Shown here: positions 16,915 to 25,178 of the stretch, piece after piece
Layout of the letters: each line of letters starts with the position of its first letter
How positions within the stretch are numbered: position 1 is the first letter of the stretch
Assembly (NCBI RefSeq): GCF_000169175.1
Contig: NZ_AAWS01000062.1
Coordinates: 1 to 51,022 of the forward strand
Source of the DNA: Microscilla marina ATCC 23134
GTDB lineage: Bacteria; Bacteroidota; Bacteroidia; Cytophagales; Microscillaceae
Reading direction: 5' to 3'
DNA: 51,022 nucleotides
Translations under genes and position numbers: made by a program
The notes under the pieces: model-generated
What the model was told of the DNA's origin: nothing
The model's database searches: none
The model's input: only the letters and a program-made list of their open reading frames with translations

Positions 16915-18396
16915 ATGAATTATGAAAAAAACTTCAAATACTTAGTTTTTGTATTAGGAGTGCTGTTTTTGGGCATTGCCGATACTATGGCTCAAGTAAC
17001 CCCCTCTACGTATGCGGCCTACAGGGGCGATCGCGATGGAGATGGTGTACCCGAATCAGGGGGAAAGGATAAATGCCCAGATACACACACACGTGTGCAA
17101 GGGAGAGAAGCATACATCACGGTCAACGGAAAGAAAATGTGGGTACCTTTGCCTAAAAACCTGCAAGGGAAGTTTAAGCATGAATTAGGGTCTGTATTAA
17201 AAGAACGTGCTGAATTATTAAATGCTAAAAGGAAAAAAAAGCGTGAACTATACAGACTAGACAAAAAAAAGGTAAAAGGACGCGATGCCAGAAAAAAGAA
17301 AAAGGCAGACATTGCTGCTAAAGAAACTGAAATATTAAAAATAGACTCGCTGGTAGGGGTAATAGATGAAAAGAAAAAGAAGCTTGACCCTCGACCTTAC
17401 TTTGAATTCTTTGTTACGCTTGAAAACAATACCAGGGTGCCAGTAAAACTACGCCTGGATGTGGATGCATTTGGTTGTTTACCTGATGCTGACCAAGATG
17501 GAGTACCTGATTTGGTAGACCGTTGCCCTAACAAGGCTGGTGGAGACGGTGCAGATGGTTGCCCTGACCGTGACAAGGATGGAATTCCAGATAAAGCAGA
17601 TCTTTGCCCAGATGTAAAAGGAGGTAAAAAAACCAAAGGTTGTCCAGATAAAGACAACGATGGTGTGGCTGATAAAGACGATGAGTGTCCAAATACCAAG
17701 GGGGAGATTAACCTTAAAGGTTGCCCAGATGCTGATAAAGATGGCGTGCCTGACAAAGACGATGATTGCCCAGATGTAAAAGGTTTGGTTACACTCAAAG
17801 GTTGTCCAGACTCTGATGGTGATGGAATTCCTGATAAAAAAGATGATTGCCCAGATGTAAAAGGTTCTACCAAATATAATGGTTGCCCAGATACAGATGG
17901 GGACGGAATCATTGACAAAAAAGATGACTGTCCTAAGAAAGCTGGGCTTGCTGAGTTTAACGGTTGCCCTGATCGTGATAAAGATGGCGTGCCTGATAAG
18001 GTAGATAACTGCCCTGATGTACCTGGTGTAAAAGATAACCGAGGCTGCCCAGAAGTACTTGAACGTGCCAGTAAGGTCTTATTTGCTCCTGGAAAAGCGA
18101 TTATTAACCCAGTGTCTTTCCCTGTATTAAATGAATTAAGTGAGTTATTGAAAAAGTATGCCTCCACCAAGATTTACTTAGAAGGTCATACCGATAATCA
18201 GGGAGATGATGATGCTAACCTGAAACTTTCAAAAGATCGGGCGCAAGCAGTAGCAGATTATTTGATTAAGAAAGGCATTGCCAAGTCGAGAATAGAAAGC
18301 ACTGGTTTTGGCGAAACCAAACCTATAGCTGATAACAAAACAGCGGCTGGGCGTAAGAAAAACCGTAGGGTAGATATGAAACTAACCAATCAGTAA
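16915..18396 (+). CDS. OmpA family protein with thrombospondin type 3 repeats
   Basis: 493-residue cell-envelope protein. Signal peptide (cleavage near TMAQ, about 27). A first Ca-binding D-R-D-G-D-G-V-P segment at about 38, a lysine-rich coiled-coil stretch (about 95-155), then seven TSP3-type repeats of the form D-x-D-x-D-G-x-x-D-x-x-D-x-C-P (about 190-385), which bind calcium. The C-terminal OmpA domain (about 388-493) has V-L-F-A-P-G, L-E-G-H-T-D-N and the peptidoglycan-binding NLKLSKDRAQAVADYL and R-R-V-D-M. There is no N-terminal beta-barrel, so outer-membrane anchoring is unclear. Ends at a very strong terminator. Confidence 0.93.
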   Translation: MNYEKNFKYLVFVLGVLFLGIADTMAQVTPSTYAAYRGDRDGDGVPESGGKDKCPDTHTRVQGREAYITVNGKKMWVPLPKNLQGKFKHELGSVLKERAELLNAKRKKKRELYRLDKKKVKGRDARKKKKADIAAKETEILKIDSLVGVIDEKKKKLDPRPYFEFFVTLENNTRVPVKLRLDVDAFGCLPDADQDGVPDLVDRCPNKAGGDGADGCPDRDKDGIPDKADLCPDVKGGKKTKGCPDKDNDGVADKDDECPNTKGEINLKGCPDADKDGVPDKDDDCPDVKGLVTLKGCPDSDGDGIPDKKDDCPDVKGSTKYNGCPDTDGDGIIDKKDDCPKKAGLAEFNGCPDRDKDGVPDKVDNCPDVPGVKDNRGCPEVLERASKVLFAPGKAIINPVSFPVLNELSELLKKYASTKIYLEGHTDNQGDDDANLKLSKDRAQAVADYLIKKGIAKSRIESTGFGETKPIADNKTAAGRKKNRRVDMKLTNQ

Positions 18397-18415
18397 GATT
18401 GTCGGACAAGTATTG

Positions 18416-18461
18416 AACAACAAAAGCCTTGTAACTCTTGAGTTACAAGGCTTTTGTTGTT
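18416..18461 (+). terminator. strong terminator after the OmpA/TSP3 gene
   Basis: Perfect 22-bp arms (18416-18437 and 18440-18461) with a 2-nt loop; the right arm ends in a T-rich stretch. It starts 20 bp after the stop codon. Confidence 0.85.
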
Positions 18462-18519
18462 TGTAAGCGCTTGTTTACATGAAATTTCAGGATTAGATGC
18501 GTTAAGCCAAGCTTTAGAG

Positions 18520-18560
18520 AGTTTATAAATTCTCCGATTGCTGTTTCATCTTTGAAAATT
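18520..18560. repeat. dispersed repeat, copy 1
   Basis: AGTTTATAAATTCTCCGA at 18520-18537 and CTGTTTCA at 18541-18548, followed by a T-T-G-A-A-A-A-T stretch. The same blocks occur in the same order at 31340-31390, where 15 bp containing the second half of a hairpin separate them. Bases 18517-18534 also form a near-perfect palindrome. Confidence 0.6.
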
Positions 18561-18639
18561 AAAAGCAGTACGGCGTGCGTAAGTGAAGTACTGGACATAA
18601 TGATGAAAATAGCGGCTACCTGAATTGGGTACAAAAAAA

Positions 18640-18668
18640 ATAACCTGCCAAATTCTTTGGCAGGTTAT
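18640..18668 (-). terminator. orphan terminator-like hairpin
   Basis: Perfect 13-bp arms (18640-18652 and 18656-18668), 3-nt loop. On the minus strand it is followed by eight T, the form of a rho-independent terminator, but no minus-strand gene precedes it. Confidence 0.55.
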
Positions 18669-18914
18669 TATCATCTTAATAAACTTTAAACCCTCTTTAT
18701 TCTGTATCTGAAAATTAATCATGTTGTCTATGTACAATACCCCTTGGTGGCAGTAGTTGTTACCCTGTTTATACTAAGTATTTGTTTTTTTATACTAAAG
18801 TGTATTTTTGATAAAATAGGCGCAAAAAACTATAGAAATAGTTCATTTGAAAAGACACTTAAGAGTTATTTTAGGATAAATTTATTTTTTCATTCAGGTT
18901 TCGTAAATTGCTCT

Positions 18915-20159
18915 ATGTCAGAAAAGCAACAGGAAAACACCCCTCAAAAAAACACTAAGTTGAGCTTTCCGCCTGACTTGATTGATACGCCACAGATAGA
19001 GTGGGTAATGCAAAAAAGCATTGATTACATCAAATCTGGAGTTTTTGTACACTTGAAAGGAGGAGCTAATACAGGAAAAACAACCTACACACGCTATCTG
19101 GCCTGCTTATTACAACAACCCATAGTATCAGTATCAAGCCAAATTGTTGATAACACTACCCTTGCCTTGATATATCAAGCAATGGCAGAAGGGCACACAC
19201 TTATCTTTGACGATTGTCAGCGAGCAAGTACAAGTGACTGGCAGCACTTGTTACCCATACTAGAAGATAGTTTATTACACTTTCCTCTACAAGCGCCAAA
19301 CGGCATGAGTATACATCAACTACACCCAAGGTTTACAGCTATTTTTACCAGCAATACCGAAGAGCTTGAACAATGGAATATCTCCCCTCAACTGTTGGAA
19401 GGTTGCCTGGCAAATATTGCTTTACCTACTTTTAATACTACTACGCTTGCGGCTATCATTCAGGCAAAATCAAAAGTAAATGCCCAAACAGCCCAGGCAA
19501 TTGTTCACCTACTTGAGCAGGTGAAAAAACATCTTCAGCATCAAAGTAAAACCTCTGTAAAAACAGGAATTGTTCTAGGCAAAGTACTGGCAATGAGCAA
19601 CATTACTGTAGCACAGCACCCCGCAGAGTTTAGTAAGGCTTGTGTGGATATTTTATGCTTTGACCTGAACCAGGCTGCTACTCAAACAGTGACAGAGTGT
19701 ATTGAATTGACGCTTCAACAGTTTGCCCAACCACCCCAAGAAGAACCAACCCAAGAAGTAAAGCAAACAGTTTACCCCATAGAAAGCTCTCCCGTAACGA
19801 TGATGTTACAAAGTGAAGTAGAGCTAGAAATGCGTTTTTACGACGATGTGATTTCTTTTATGCAAGAGGTGAGCAATGACGAAGCTGAGATTAGTTTTAA
19901 CCACCCGCCAGACACTATGCAACCCGATATTTTGATTACCATTGCTCAACAGTTTATACCCAAAATTAAGGATTTTATAGCGCAACAAATCAACGGAGAA
20001 GTACAAATAATAAACAATGAAACTGTAGAGCCAAGAGAGTGTGATTTATTTATAAAAATATCAAAAAAAGTTCCTAACGAATCACAAATACGCATTGAAA
20101 AGCTTAAAAAACTCATAGCCAATTACGAAAAACATCATTCAGGTAAGCAACCCAAATAA
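18915..20159 (+). CDS. GvpN/MoxR-like AAA+ ATPase
   Basis: 414 residues from the ATG at 18915. The N-terminal ~260 residues follow the order of GvpN proteins (AAA+ chaperone-like ATPases of gas vesicle loci): D-T-P-Q-I-E-W with a helix ahead of Walker A GGANTGKTT (49-57), Walker B T-L-I-F-D-D (95-100), L-L-P-I-L-E-D-S, H-P-R-F-T-A-I-F-T-S-N (sensor 1, about 137-147). The last ~130 residues are an added soluble, acidic domain not typical of GvpN. No gas vesicle structural gene is nearby, so a role in gas vesicles is doubtful; a stand-alone remodelling ATPase is the safer reading. Confidence 0.75.
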   Translation: MSEKQQENTPQKNTKLSFPPDLIDTPQIEWVMQKSIDYIKSGVFVHLKGGANTGKTTYTRYLACLLQQPIVSVSSQIVDNTTLALIYQAMAEGHTLIFDDCQRASTSDWQHLLPILEDSLLHFPLQAPNGMSIHQLHPRFTAIFTSNTEELEQWNISPQLLEGCLANIALPTFNTTTLAAIIQAKSKVNAQTAQAIVHLLEQVKKHLQHQSKTSVKTGIVLGKVLAMSNITVAQHPAEFSKACVDILCFDLNQAATQTVTECIELTLQQFAQPPQEEPTQEVKQTVYPIESSPVTMMLQSEVELEMRFYDDVISFMQEVSNDEAEISFNHPPDTMQPDILITIAQQFIPKIKDFIAQQINGEVQIINNETVEPRECDLFIKISKKVPNESQIRIEKLKKLIANYEKHHSGKQPK

Positions 20160-20240
20160 TAAATTTGGCAAAGGGCATTTTTGATACTTAGGGTTCTTTT
20201 TGTTTTTTTGTAAGCACATTGCGCTACAGTTCCAATCTTT

Positions 20241-21263
20241 ATGAATAACATGGCTGAAAGTTTATATCAAAAGTATGCATCTTTGTTTGCCTTATTTGGC
20301 ATCAAACAAGTAGATGTAATTGCCCAGCATTGGCAGTCTCCCCATCGCTTTTATCATAATGAAACACACCTAAAGTTTTTGATAGATGAAATAGAAAAGT
20401 TATATGCACTTGACGGCATTAATGACCACGCACGCCATATTTTATTATTAACTGCTTTTTTTCATGATGTAGTGTATGAACCCCTTGCCAACGATAATGA
20501 GGAAAAGTCTGCCCAACTGCTTGATAAAATGGTTACAGCACGTTATCCCGATGCACAAATTGTTCGGGAAATAATACTGGATACCAAAAATCACGAGCCT
20601 AAAAGTCAACTTTCGGAAGTATTCTGTTCCTTGGATATGTACATTGTAGAGAGCGGTTCTTTTGCTGAGTTACAAAAATGGGAGTTTCAGATTTTTAAGG
20701 AATACCAAATGGTTGACTATAAGTTTTATAAACAAGGAAGACTTAAGTTGCTCAGAGAGTTTGCCCAACGCTACCCTAAAAATGCACATAACCTGCAAAA
20801 CCTGATAGAGTATGTAGAGCAGCATAAACCCAAAATTGGTATTTATGCTGGGTCGTTTAATCCTTTTCATAATGGCCATTTTAATATTTTACAGAAAGCC
20901 GAAAGAGTCTTTGACAAGGTAATTATTGCCAAAGGCATCAATCCTGAAAAGCACAATAATGATAAAATGGGAGAAGATTCCAGCGTACTCAAGTACCGTC
21001 AGTATGAGACTTTTACGGGTTTACTTACTGACTATGCCAGCAGCAAAGAAACCGACACCGATATGACGATCATTAGAGGGTTACGCAATGGTGATGACTT
21101 GGACTATGAAGTAAACCAATTGAGGTTTATGGAAGATATGAAACCCGACATTAAGCTTATATTTATCAATTGTGACCAACAGTTTGAACATATCAGTTCA
21201 TCATCTATCCGTAACCTAGAAAGAATTAGAGAAGGGTTGGGAAGAAAATATTTACCAAAATAA
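20241..21263 (+). CDS. HD phosphohydrolase domain fused to CoaD-like adenylyltransferase
   Basis: 340 residues with two domains. Residues 1-190: HD-superfamily domain of the COG4339 type, with R-F-Y-H-N-E-T-H (H39, H43), A-F-F-H-D-V-V-Y (H75-D76) and a later L-D-M-Y (D132). Residues 196-340: nucleotidyltransferase of the phosphopantetheine adenylyltransferase (CoaD) kind, with GSFNPFHNGH (204-213; the T/H-x-G-H motif), F-D-K-V-I-I-A, I-I-R-G-L-R-N-G-D-D-L-D-Y-E and S-S-S-S-I-R. CoaD makes dephospho-CoA from 4'-phosphopantetheine and ATP. Whether this protein is the cell's CoaD or a paralogue with another substrate cannot be told. Start could also be the ATG at 20250. Confidence 0.88.
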   Translation: MNNMAESLYQKYASLFALFGIKQVDVIAQHWQSPHRFYHNETHLKFLIDEIEKLYALDGINDHARHILLLTAFFHDVVYEPLANDNEEKSAQLLDKMVTARYPDAQIVREIILDTKNHEPKSQLSEVFCSLDMYIVESGSFAELQKWEFQIFKEYQMVDYKFYKQGRLKLLREFAQRYPKNAHNLQNLIEYVEQHKPKIGIYAGSFNPFHNGHFNILQKAERVFDKVIIAKGINPEKHNNDKMGEDSSVLKYRQYETFTGLLTDYASSKETDTDMTIIRGLRNGDDLDYEVNQLRFMEDMKPDIKLIFINCDQQFEHISSSSIRNLERIREGLGRKYLPK

Positions 21264-21268
21264 GTTGT

Positions 21269-22237
21269 TTAGGGCAACTGAACAGCTTTGAGGCGTTTTT
21301 GGGCTATTTTGGCATAGTCAGGACTGAGTTCAAACCCAGTAAAGTTTCTTTGTAAGTTTAAGGCTGCTACCCCTGTGCTGCCACTCCCCGCAAATGGGTC
21401 GAGCACGGTTTGTTGCTCAAAGGTAAGTAGCTTGACCAAGTGTTGCATCAATGATACAGGCTTGAGCGTAGGGTGTATATTGTAGTCATCGGCATGTTGG
21501 CGTACCTTAGGTACAGTAAAAAACTTATCATACCCATCGTCCATAGTTTCGGTACGTATAATATTAGCTGCTACCCTGCCCTTGGGGTGTGGATTGTGCC
21601 CCACTTCACCTTCACCATCTTCAAACGGTATGCGGGTTTCTTCCAGGTTTAAGGCACCTGTTCCGTGTTTAATCACGTTTTCAGCCACATTCAGCCCTTT
21701 TTCTAAGGGTTTTTGGATAAGTATAATGGGCTCATAGGCTGGTTTGATTCCTAAGCCTGCCCCATCGTATTTTTTGCCCAAAGATGATGAGGGCTTGTAC
21801 TTGTTTTTTTGTTGTGGGTTGGTGTACGAGTCTGCCCCACCTTTTTTGTACCCTTGCATATAAGTGTACTTACCCACTATTTTACTGTCTACCCCTAGTT
21901 TTTTATCAATATTGAGTCCCACATTACGGCTTTTGGGCATACCATTCAAGTAGACCCAAAACAAGACATCTTTGATTATAAATCCATTATCTTCTAAGTC
22001 TACCATGAGTCTGTGCATAAGCCTTACCGCCGAAAATACCAATCCAAAAGCACCAGGTTTCATCACTCGCAGGCAATCTGACCATATTTGTTTGTTGGGC
22101 AAACTTTTGTCCCATTCGTGCGCCTGAAAACCAATACCATAAGGTGGGTCAGTCACCAATGCGTCGATGCTTTGAGGAGCAACCCCTGATAAACCAACAC
22201 AGTCTTTATTAAAAATCTTATAAGTATTAGTGGGCAT
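21269..22237 (-). CDS. DNA methyltransferase (N4/N6, DPPY type), orphan
   Basis: 322 residues. Catalytic motif IV D-P-P-Y-G (30-34) near the N-terminus and SAM-binding motif I D-P-F-A-G-S-G-S-T (about 280-288) near the C-terminus. This order puts it in the beta class of N6-adenine or N4-cytosine methyltransferases, with the target-recognition region between (about 95-260). H-P-T-L-K-P-V-x-L, the usual motif X neighbour, precedes motif I. No restriction endonuclease is adjacent, so it looks like a solitary methylase (regulatory or phage-type). It converges on the HD-CoaD gene with a 5-bp gap. Confidence 0.9.
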   Translation of the reverse strand: MPTNTYKIFNKDCVGLSGVAPQSIDALVTDPPYGIGFQAHEWDKSLPNKQIWSDCLRVMKPGAFGLVFSAVRLMHRLMVDLEDNGFIIKDVLFWVYLNGMPKSRNVGLNIDKKLGVDSKIVGKYTYMQGYKKGGADSYTNPQQKNKYKPSSSLGKKYDGAGLGIKPAYEPIILIQKPLEKGLNVAENVIKHGTGALNLEETRIPFEDGEGEVGHNPHPKGRVAANIIRTETMDDGYDKFFTVPKVRQHADDYNIHPTLKPVSLMQHLVKLLTFEQQTVLDPFAGSGSTGVAALNLQRNFTGFELSPDYAKIAQKRLKAVQLP

Positions 22238-22382
22238 TATAGATAGAGCATAATTATGTTAAGTATAATGTTTTAGAAAAAAAGGACAAAATAAAACTCC
22301 AGATAAGTTATAAAACACCAGACCAAACCACAAATTTATATATTGTAAATTATTGTAGCCTATTAATTCATAGAATATTCCT

Positions 22383-22413
22383 TTTTAGTATGCGTTGTGA
22401 TAACATAAATTTG
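22383..22413 (+). promoter_or_regulatory. candidate promoter of the WG-repeat pair
   Basis: TTTT at 22383-22386, a 19-bp spacer and TAAATTTG at 22406-22413, close to the Bacteroidota TTTG-N19-TAnnTTTG pattern. The ATG follows 33 bp later. Confidence 0.4.
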
Positions 22414-22446
22414 CTTAACTTTTGTAACTAATGATAGTTTACTTTT

Positions 22447-23649
22447 ATGAAAAATAAACACCCCTACCTGGCATGCTTTATCCTGCTTTTGTCAATATTA
22501 CATTTAAGTGTAAGCGCTCAAAAACTACCCAAACTCATTCCTTACCGTAAAGGTGATCAGTGGGGTTTTTGCAATAAAAACAAAAAAGTAATCATTCCCT
22601 GTGTTTATACCAGCGCCAGCCCCTTTGCCGAAGGGTTGGCCAGAGTAAGTAATAAAGAGAGGAATTTTGGGTTTATCAACTCAAAAGGGAAGGTAGTGAT
22701 TCCATTTGTATACGATTGGGTGCATAATGTACACGATGGCTGGATTTATGCTGAAATACAAAGCCCTAAGTGGGGCAATGTAGGTGGGTTTATTGATAAA
22801 CAAGGAAAAATAGTAGTGCCTTTTCGTTTAGAAACGCCTCCCGTGCCATTGCCCGAAAGCGAGCGGTATTTTTTTAGTGAGGGGTTGATGGCAATTCCTT
22901 GGAAAGTTGAACCATTTAATAACACCAAATATGGTTACATAAACAAAAGCGGTAAATTTGTAATTCAACCATCATTAGGTTATGCTACTCAGTTTAAAAA
23001 TGGACTGGCAGCTACTGAGCTTAAGAACTATAGCACACACGCATACATTAACAAAAAAGGTAAGGTAGTTTTTAAAGATAATTATTATACTGCATCAGCT
23101 TTTGTAGAAGGTAGAGCAAGGGTGAGAAAAAATGATTTGATGGGGTTTATCAATACTTCTGGTAAAGTTATAATTCCTATTAAATATTATACTTTTCAAG
23201 ATTTTAGCGAGGGGCTGGTGAGTATTTCGAATGGAAAAAAAACTGGATTTATGGACAAAAAAGGTCAAGTAGTGATTCCATTTACTTATGAAGCTGCCTA
23301 TAGCTTTAATAATGGCTTGGCTTTGGTAGTTAAAAACAAAAAAGTGGGCTTTATTAACCGTAAAGGCCAAGTAGTGATTCCGCTCCAGTATGACTTCAAC
23401 CGTGAATTTTACAATATAACACATGTACCAGGTTTTACTGGTTTTCATAACAATTACTGTGTGGTTTGGAAACAAAACAAAATGGGCTTTATCAATCGTA
23501 AAGGACAAACGGTGATTGATTTTAAATACGATGGTTTTGGTGCCGTGATTTTTCCATACCATCACTACAGTCAAGGTTTGGCTTTAGTCAAACAGGGCGA
23601 AAAACAGTTTTATATAGACATGCAAGGCAATGAATATTATGAAGATTAA
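22447..23649 (+). CDS. exported WG-repeat protein
   Basis: 400 residues with a signal peptide (cleavage near VSAQ, about 24). The mature protein is a chain of WG (beta-) repeats of the form G-x-I-N-(K/R)-x-G-K-x-V-I-P-x-x-Y-x-x-x-x-x-F-x-x-G-L-A, repeated about eight to nine times. Family known as WG_beta_rep; role unknown, often many copies per genome in Bacteroidota and Clostridia. The last codons overlap the start of the next gene, a paralogue with the same opening (QKLPKLIPYRKGDQWGFC against QKLPQLIPYRKGNQWGFC), so the two form a tandem duplicate operon. Confidence 0.88.
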   Translation: MKNKHPYLACFILLLSILHLSVSAQKLPKLIPYRKGDQWGFCNKNKKVIIPCVYTSASPFAEGLARVSNKERNFGFINSKGKVVIPFVYDWVHNVHDGWIYAEIQSPKWGNVGGFIDKQGKIVVPFRLETPPVPLPESERYFFSEGLMAIPWKVEPFNNTKYGYINKSGKFVIQPSLGYATQFKNGLAATELKNYSTHAYINKKGKVVFKDNYYTASAFVEGRARVRKNDLMGFINTSGKVIIPIKYYTFQDFSEGLVSISNGKKTGFMDKKGQVVIPFTYEAAYSFNNGLALVVKNKKVGFINRKGQVVIPLQYDFNREFYNITHVPGFTGFHNNYCVVWKQNKMGFINRKGQTVIDFKYDGFGAVIFPYHHYSQGLALVKQGEKQFYIDMQGNEYYED

Positions 23650-24895
23650 TGCGAAAAATTATTTACCCCTCATTTTCAGTCTTTTTTTGACATCCTACAC
23701 CACCTTTGCCCAAAAGCTTCCCCAACTTATTCCTTATCGTAAAGGCAATCAATGGGGGTTTTGCGATAAAAACCGAAAAATTATTATCCCTTGTACCTAT
23801 GCCAATGCCAGCCCTTTTTATGAAGGACTTGCCAGGGTAAGTAATAAAGACGAGAAGTATGGATTTGTTGACATGAAGGGAAAGGTAGTAATACCCATAA
23901 AATATGATTGGGCGCACAGTGTACACAAGGGGTGGATATATGTAGAACAAAACCGAGAAGGTTGGGGCAATGTAGGGGGCTTTATAGACAAAACTGGCAA
24001 GACCATCATCCCTTTTCAAATCAAAACTCCTCCTATACCACTTCCCGAAGCATCACGTCACGTTTTTAGTCAAAACCTTATGGCGCTACCCTGGATAGAC
24101 AAACCTGGTGCAATTGCCAAATATGGTTACATTGCCAAACAAGGTAAGTTTACCATCAAACCTTCTTTTAATTATGCTACCCGTTTTAATAAAGGAGTTG
24201 CATTGGTGCACCTCGGTAAAGACCAAGGCTATGGTTATATTAATCTGGATGGTAAAATTTTGTTCAAGAAAGAGAAATACTATTCTTCGGCTGCTTTCTC
24301 AGAAGGGCTTGCCAGAGTAAGACTCAATAGCAAGGTTCCAGCAGAAGCAATGAAGCAAGGCTTTATAGGTACTGATGGTCAAGTAGTGATTCCGTTGGGA
24401 TACTATACTTTCAATGATTTCAAGGAAGGCCTGGTAGCAGTGCAAAAGTATGACCCTAAAAACCAGGAAGGGCAGAAGTGGGGTTTTTTAGACAAGAGTG
24501 GGGGCTTGGCCATTCCTTTTCAATATGACCAAGTGTTTAATTTCAATGAAGGAATCGCCTTGGCAGTTAAACTCAATAAAGTAGGGTTTATCAATAAAAA
24601 AGGCAGGACAGTCATTCCATTTAAATACGAGTACCATACCCATGCACATTTTTATGACATGCTTAATATTTCTGACCGGGCTGGGTTTCAGGTAGGGTTT
24701 GCACCAGTATGGCAAAAAGGAAAAATGGGGTTTATTAACCGTGAAGGTAAGGTCGTTGTAGAGTTTAAATATGAGGGCTTTGGTGAAATATTTTATGAGT
24801 ACCACGATTATAGTCAAGGTTTGGCATTGGTGCGATTCAAGGATAAAGAGTTTTATATAGATATGCAGGGGAATGAGTATTATCAGGACAGGTAA
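23639..24895 (+). CDS. exported WG-repeat protein, second copy
   Basis: 418 residues. The start at 23639 (MKINAKNYLPLIFSLFLTSY, a signal peptide ending near TFAQ) lies inside the end of the upstream gene, overlapping by 11 bp; an in-frame ATG at 23630 is an alternative. WG repeats run the full mature length and line up with those of the upstream copy, including the shared ends (KEFYIDMQGNEYYQD). One repeat region has a short insertion (PKNQEGQKWGF). Function unknown, presumably periplasmic or surface. Ends at a strong terminator. Confidence 0.88.
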   Translation: MKINAKNYLPLIFSLFLTSYTTFAQKLPQLIPYRKGNQWGFCDKNRKIIIPCTYANASPFYEGLARVSNKDEKYGFVDMKGKVVIPIKYDWAHSVHKGWIYVEQNREGWGNVGGFIDKTGKTIIPFQIKTPPIPLPEASRHVFSQNLMALPWIDKPGAIAKYGYIAKQGKFTIKPSFNYATRFNKGVALVHLGKDQGYGYINLDGKILFKKEKYYSSAAFSEGLARVRLNSKVPAEAMKQGFIGTDGQVVIPLGYYTFNDFKEGLVAVQKYDPKNQEGQKWGFLDKSGGLAIPFQYDQVFNFNEGIALAVKLNKVGFINKKGRTVIPFKYEYHTHAHFYDMLNISDRAGFQVGFAPVWQKGKMGFINREGKVVVEFKYEGFGEIFYEYHDYSQGLALVRFKDKEFYIDMQGNEYYQDR

Positions 24896-24905
24896 ATAAA
24901 ACAAC

Positions 24906-24945
24906 AAAAAAACAATCATTTGACTTTTCAAATGATTGTTTTTTT
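24906..24945 (+). terminator. terminator of the WG-repeat pair
   Basis: Perfect 18-bp arms (24906-24923 and 24928-24945) with a 4-nt loop, left arm starting in seven A and right arm ending in seven T. It insulates the ABC-3C-like locus downstream and could work on both strands. Confidence 0.9.
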
Positions 24946-24951
24946 GTATCA

Positions 24952-24973
24952 AAATATACGATTTCGTATATTT
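24952..24973. promoter_or_regulatory. palindromic operator upstream of the Xre regulator
   Basis: Perfect inverted repeat, arms AAATATACGA and TCGTATATTT separated by TT. It ends 16 bp before the ATG of the Xre gene, inside the likely promoter. Size and position fit the operator of a small dimeric Cro/C1-type repressor controlling its own operon. Confidence 0.7.
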
Positions 24974-24989
24974 ATAAAAAAACGAAACG

Positions 24990-25175
24990 ATGTCAGGAAG
25001 AGAACTAAAAAAATTAAGGGCTAAAAATAAGCTTACTCAGAAGCAATTAGCGGAGAAAATAGAGGTTGCTCAACCACGAATTTCGGAGTGGGAAAGAAAC
25101 AAATTCAAAATATCAAAAGCCTATCGGAAAATACTCAATGACTTTTTTGTAGGATTAACAGCGCCAAATGTTTAG
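24990..25175 (+). CDS. Xre/Cro-C1-type transcriptional regulator
   Basis: 61 residues, essentially only a helix-turn-helix: ELKKLRAKNKLTQKQLAEKI (helices 1-2), V-A-Q-P-R-I-S-E-W-E-R (recognition helix, about 28-38) and a closing helix. A protein this short should bind as a dimer, consistent with the perfect palindrome 16 bp upstream. It is the first gene of the SMEK / middle component / ATPase operon, 3 bp before the next gene, so it probably autoregulates the whole system. Confidence 0.88.
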   Translation: MSGRELKKLRAKNKLTQKQLAEKIEVAQPRISEWERNKFKISKAYRKILNDFFVGLTAPNV

Positions 25176-25178
25176 ATT

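Larger units (their letters stand above)
18397..18914. other. 518-bp non-coding region with two strong hairpins
   Basis: Between the OmpA gene and the GvpN-like gene. Contains the terminator at 18416-18461, a copy of a dispersed 18-mer at 18520-18537, and an orphan hairpin at 18640-18668. A GTG-initiated extension of the downstream frame (from 18744) encodes a hydrophobic stretch unlike the ATPase and is not accepted as coding. Confidence 0.55.

Noticed and set aside
17397-18170. 257-codon minus-strand frame opposite the OmpA/TSP3 gene
   Set aside because: A shadow of the TSP3 repeats: it is serine/proline-rich and repetitive only because the coding strand is repetitive.
18744-18914. GTG-initiated N-terminal extension of the GvpN-like ATPase with a membrane helix
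   Set aside because: The extension is not like GvpN or MoxR proteins and begins with a weak start; the ATG at 18915 gives the expected N-terminus.
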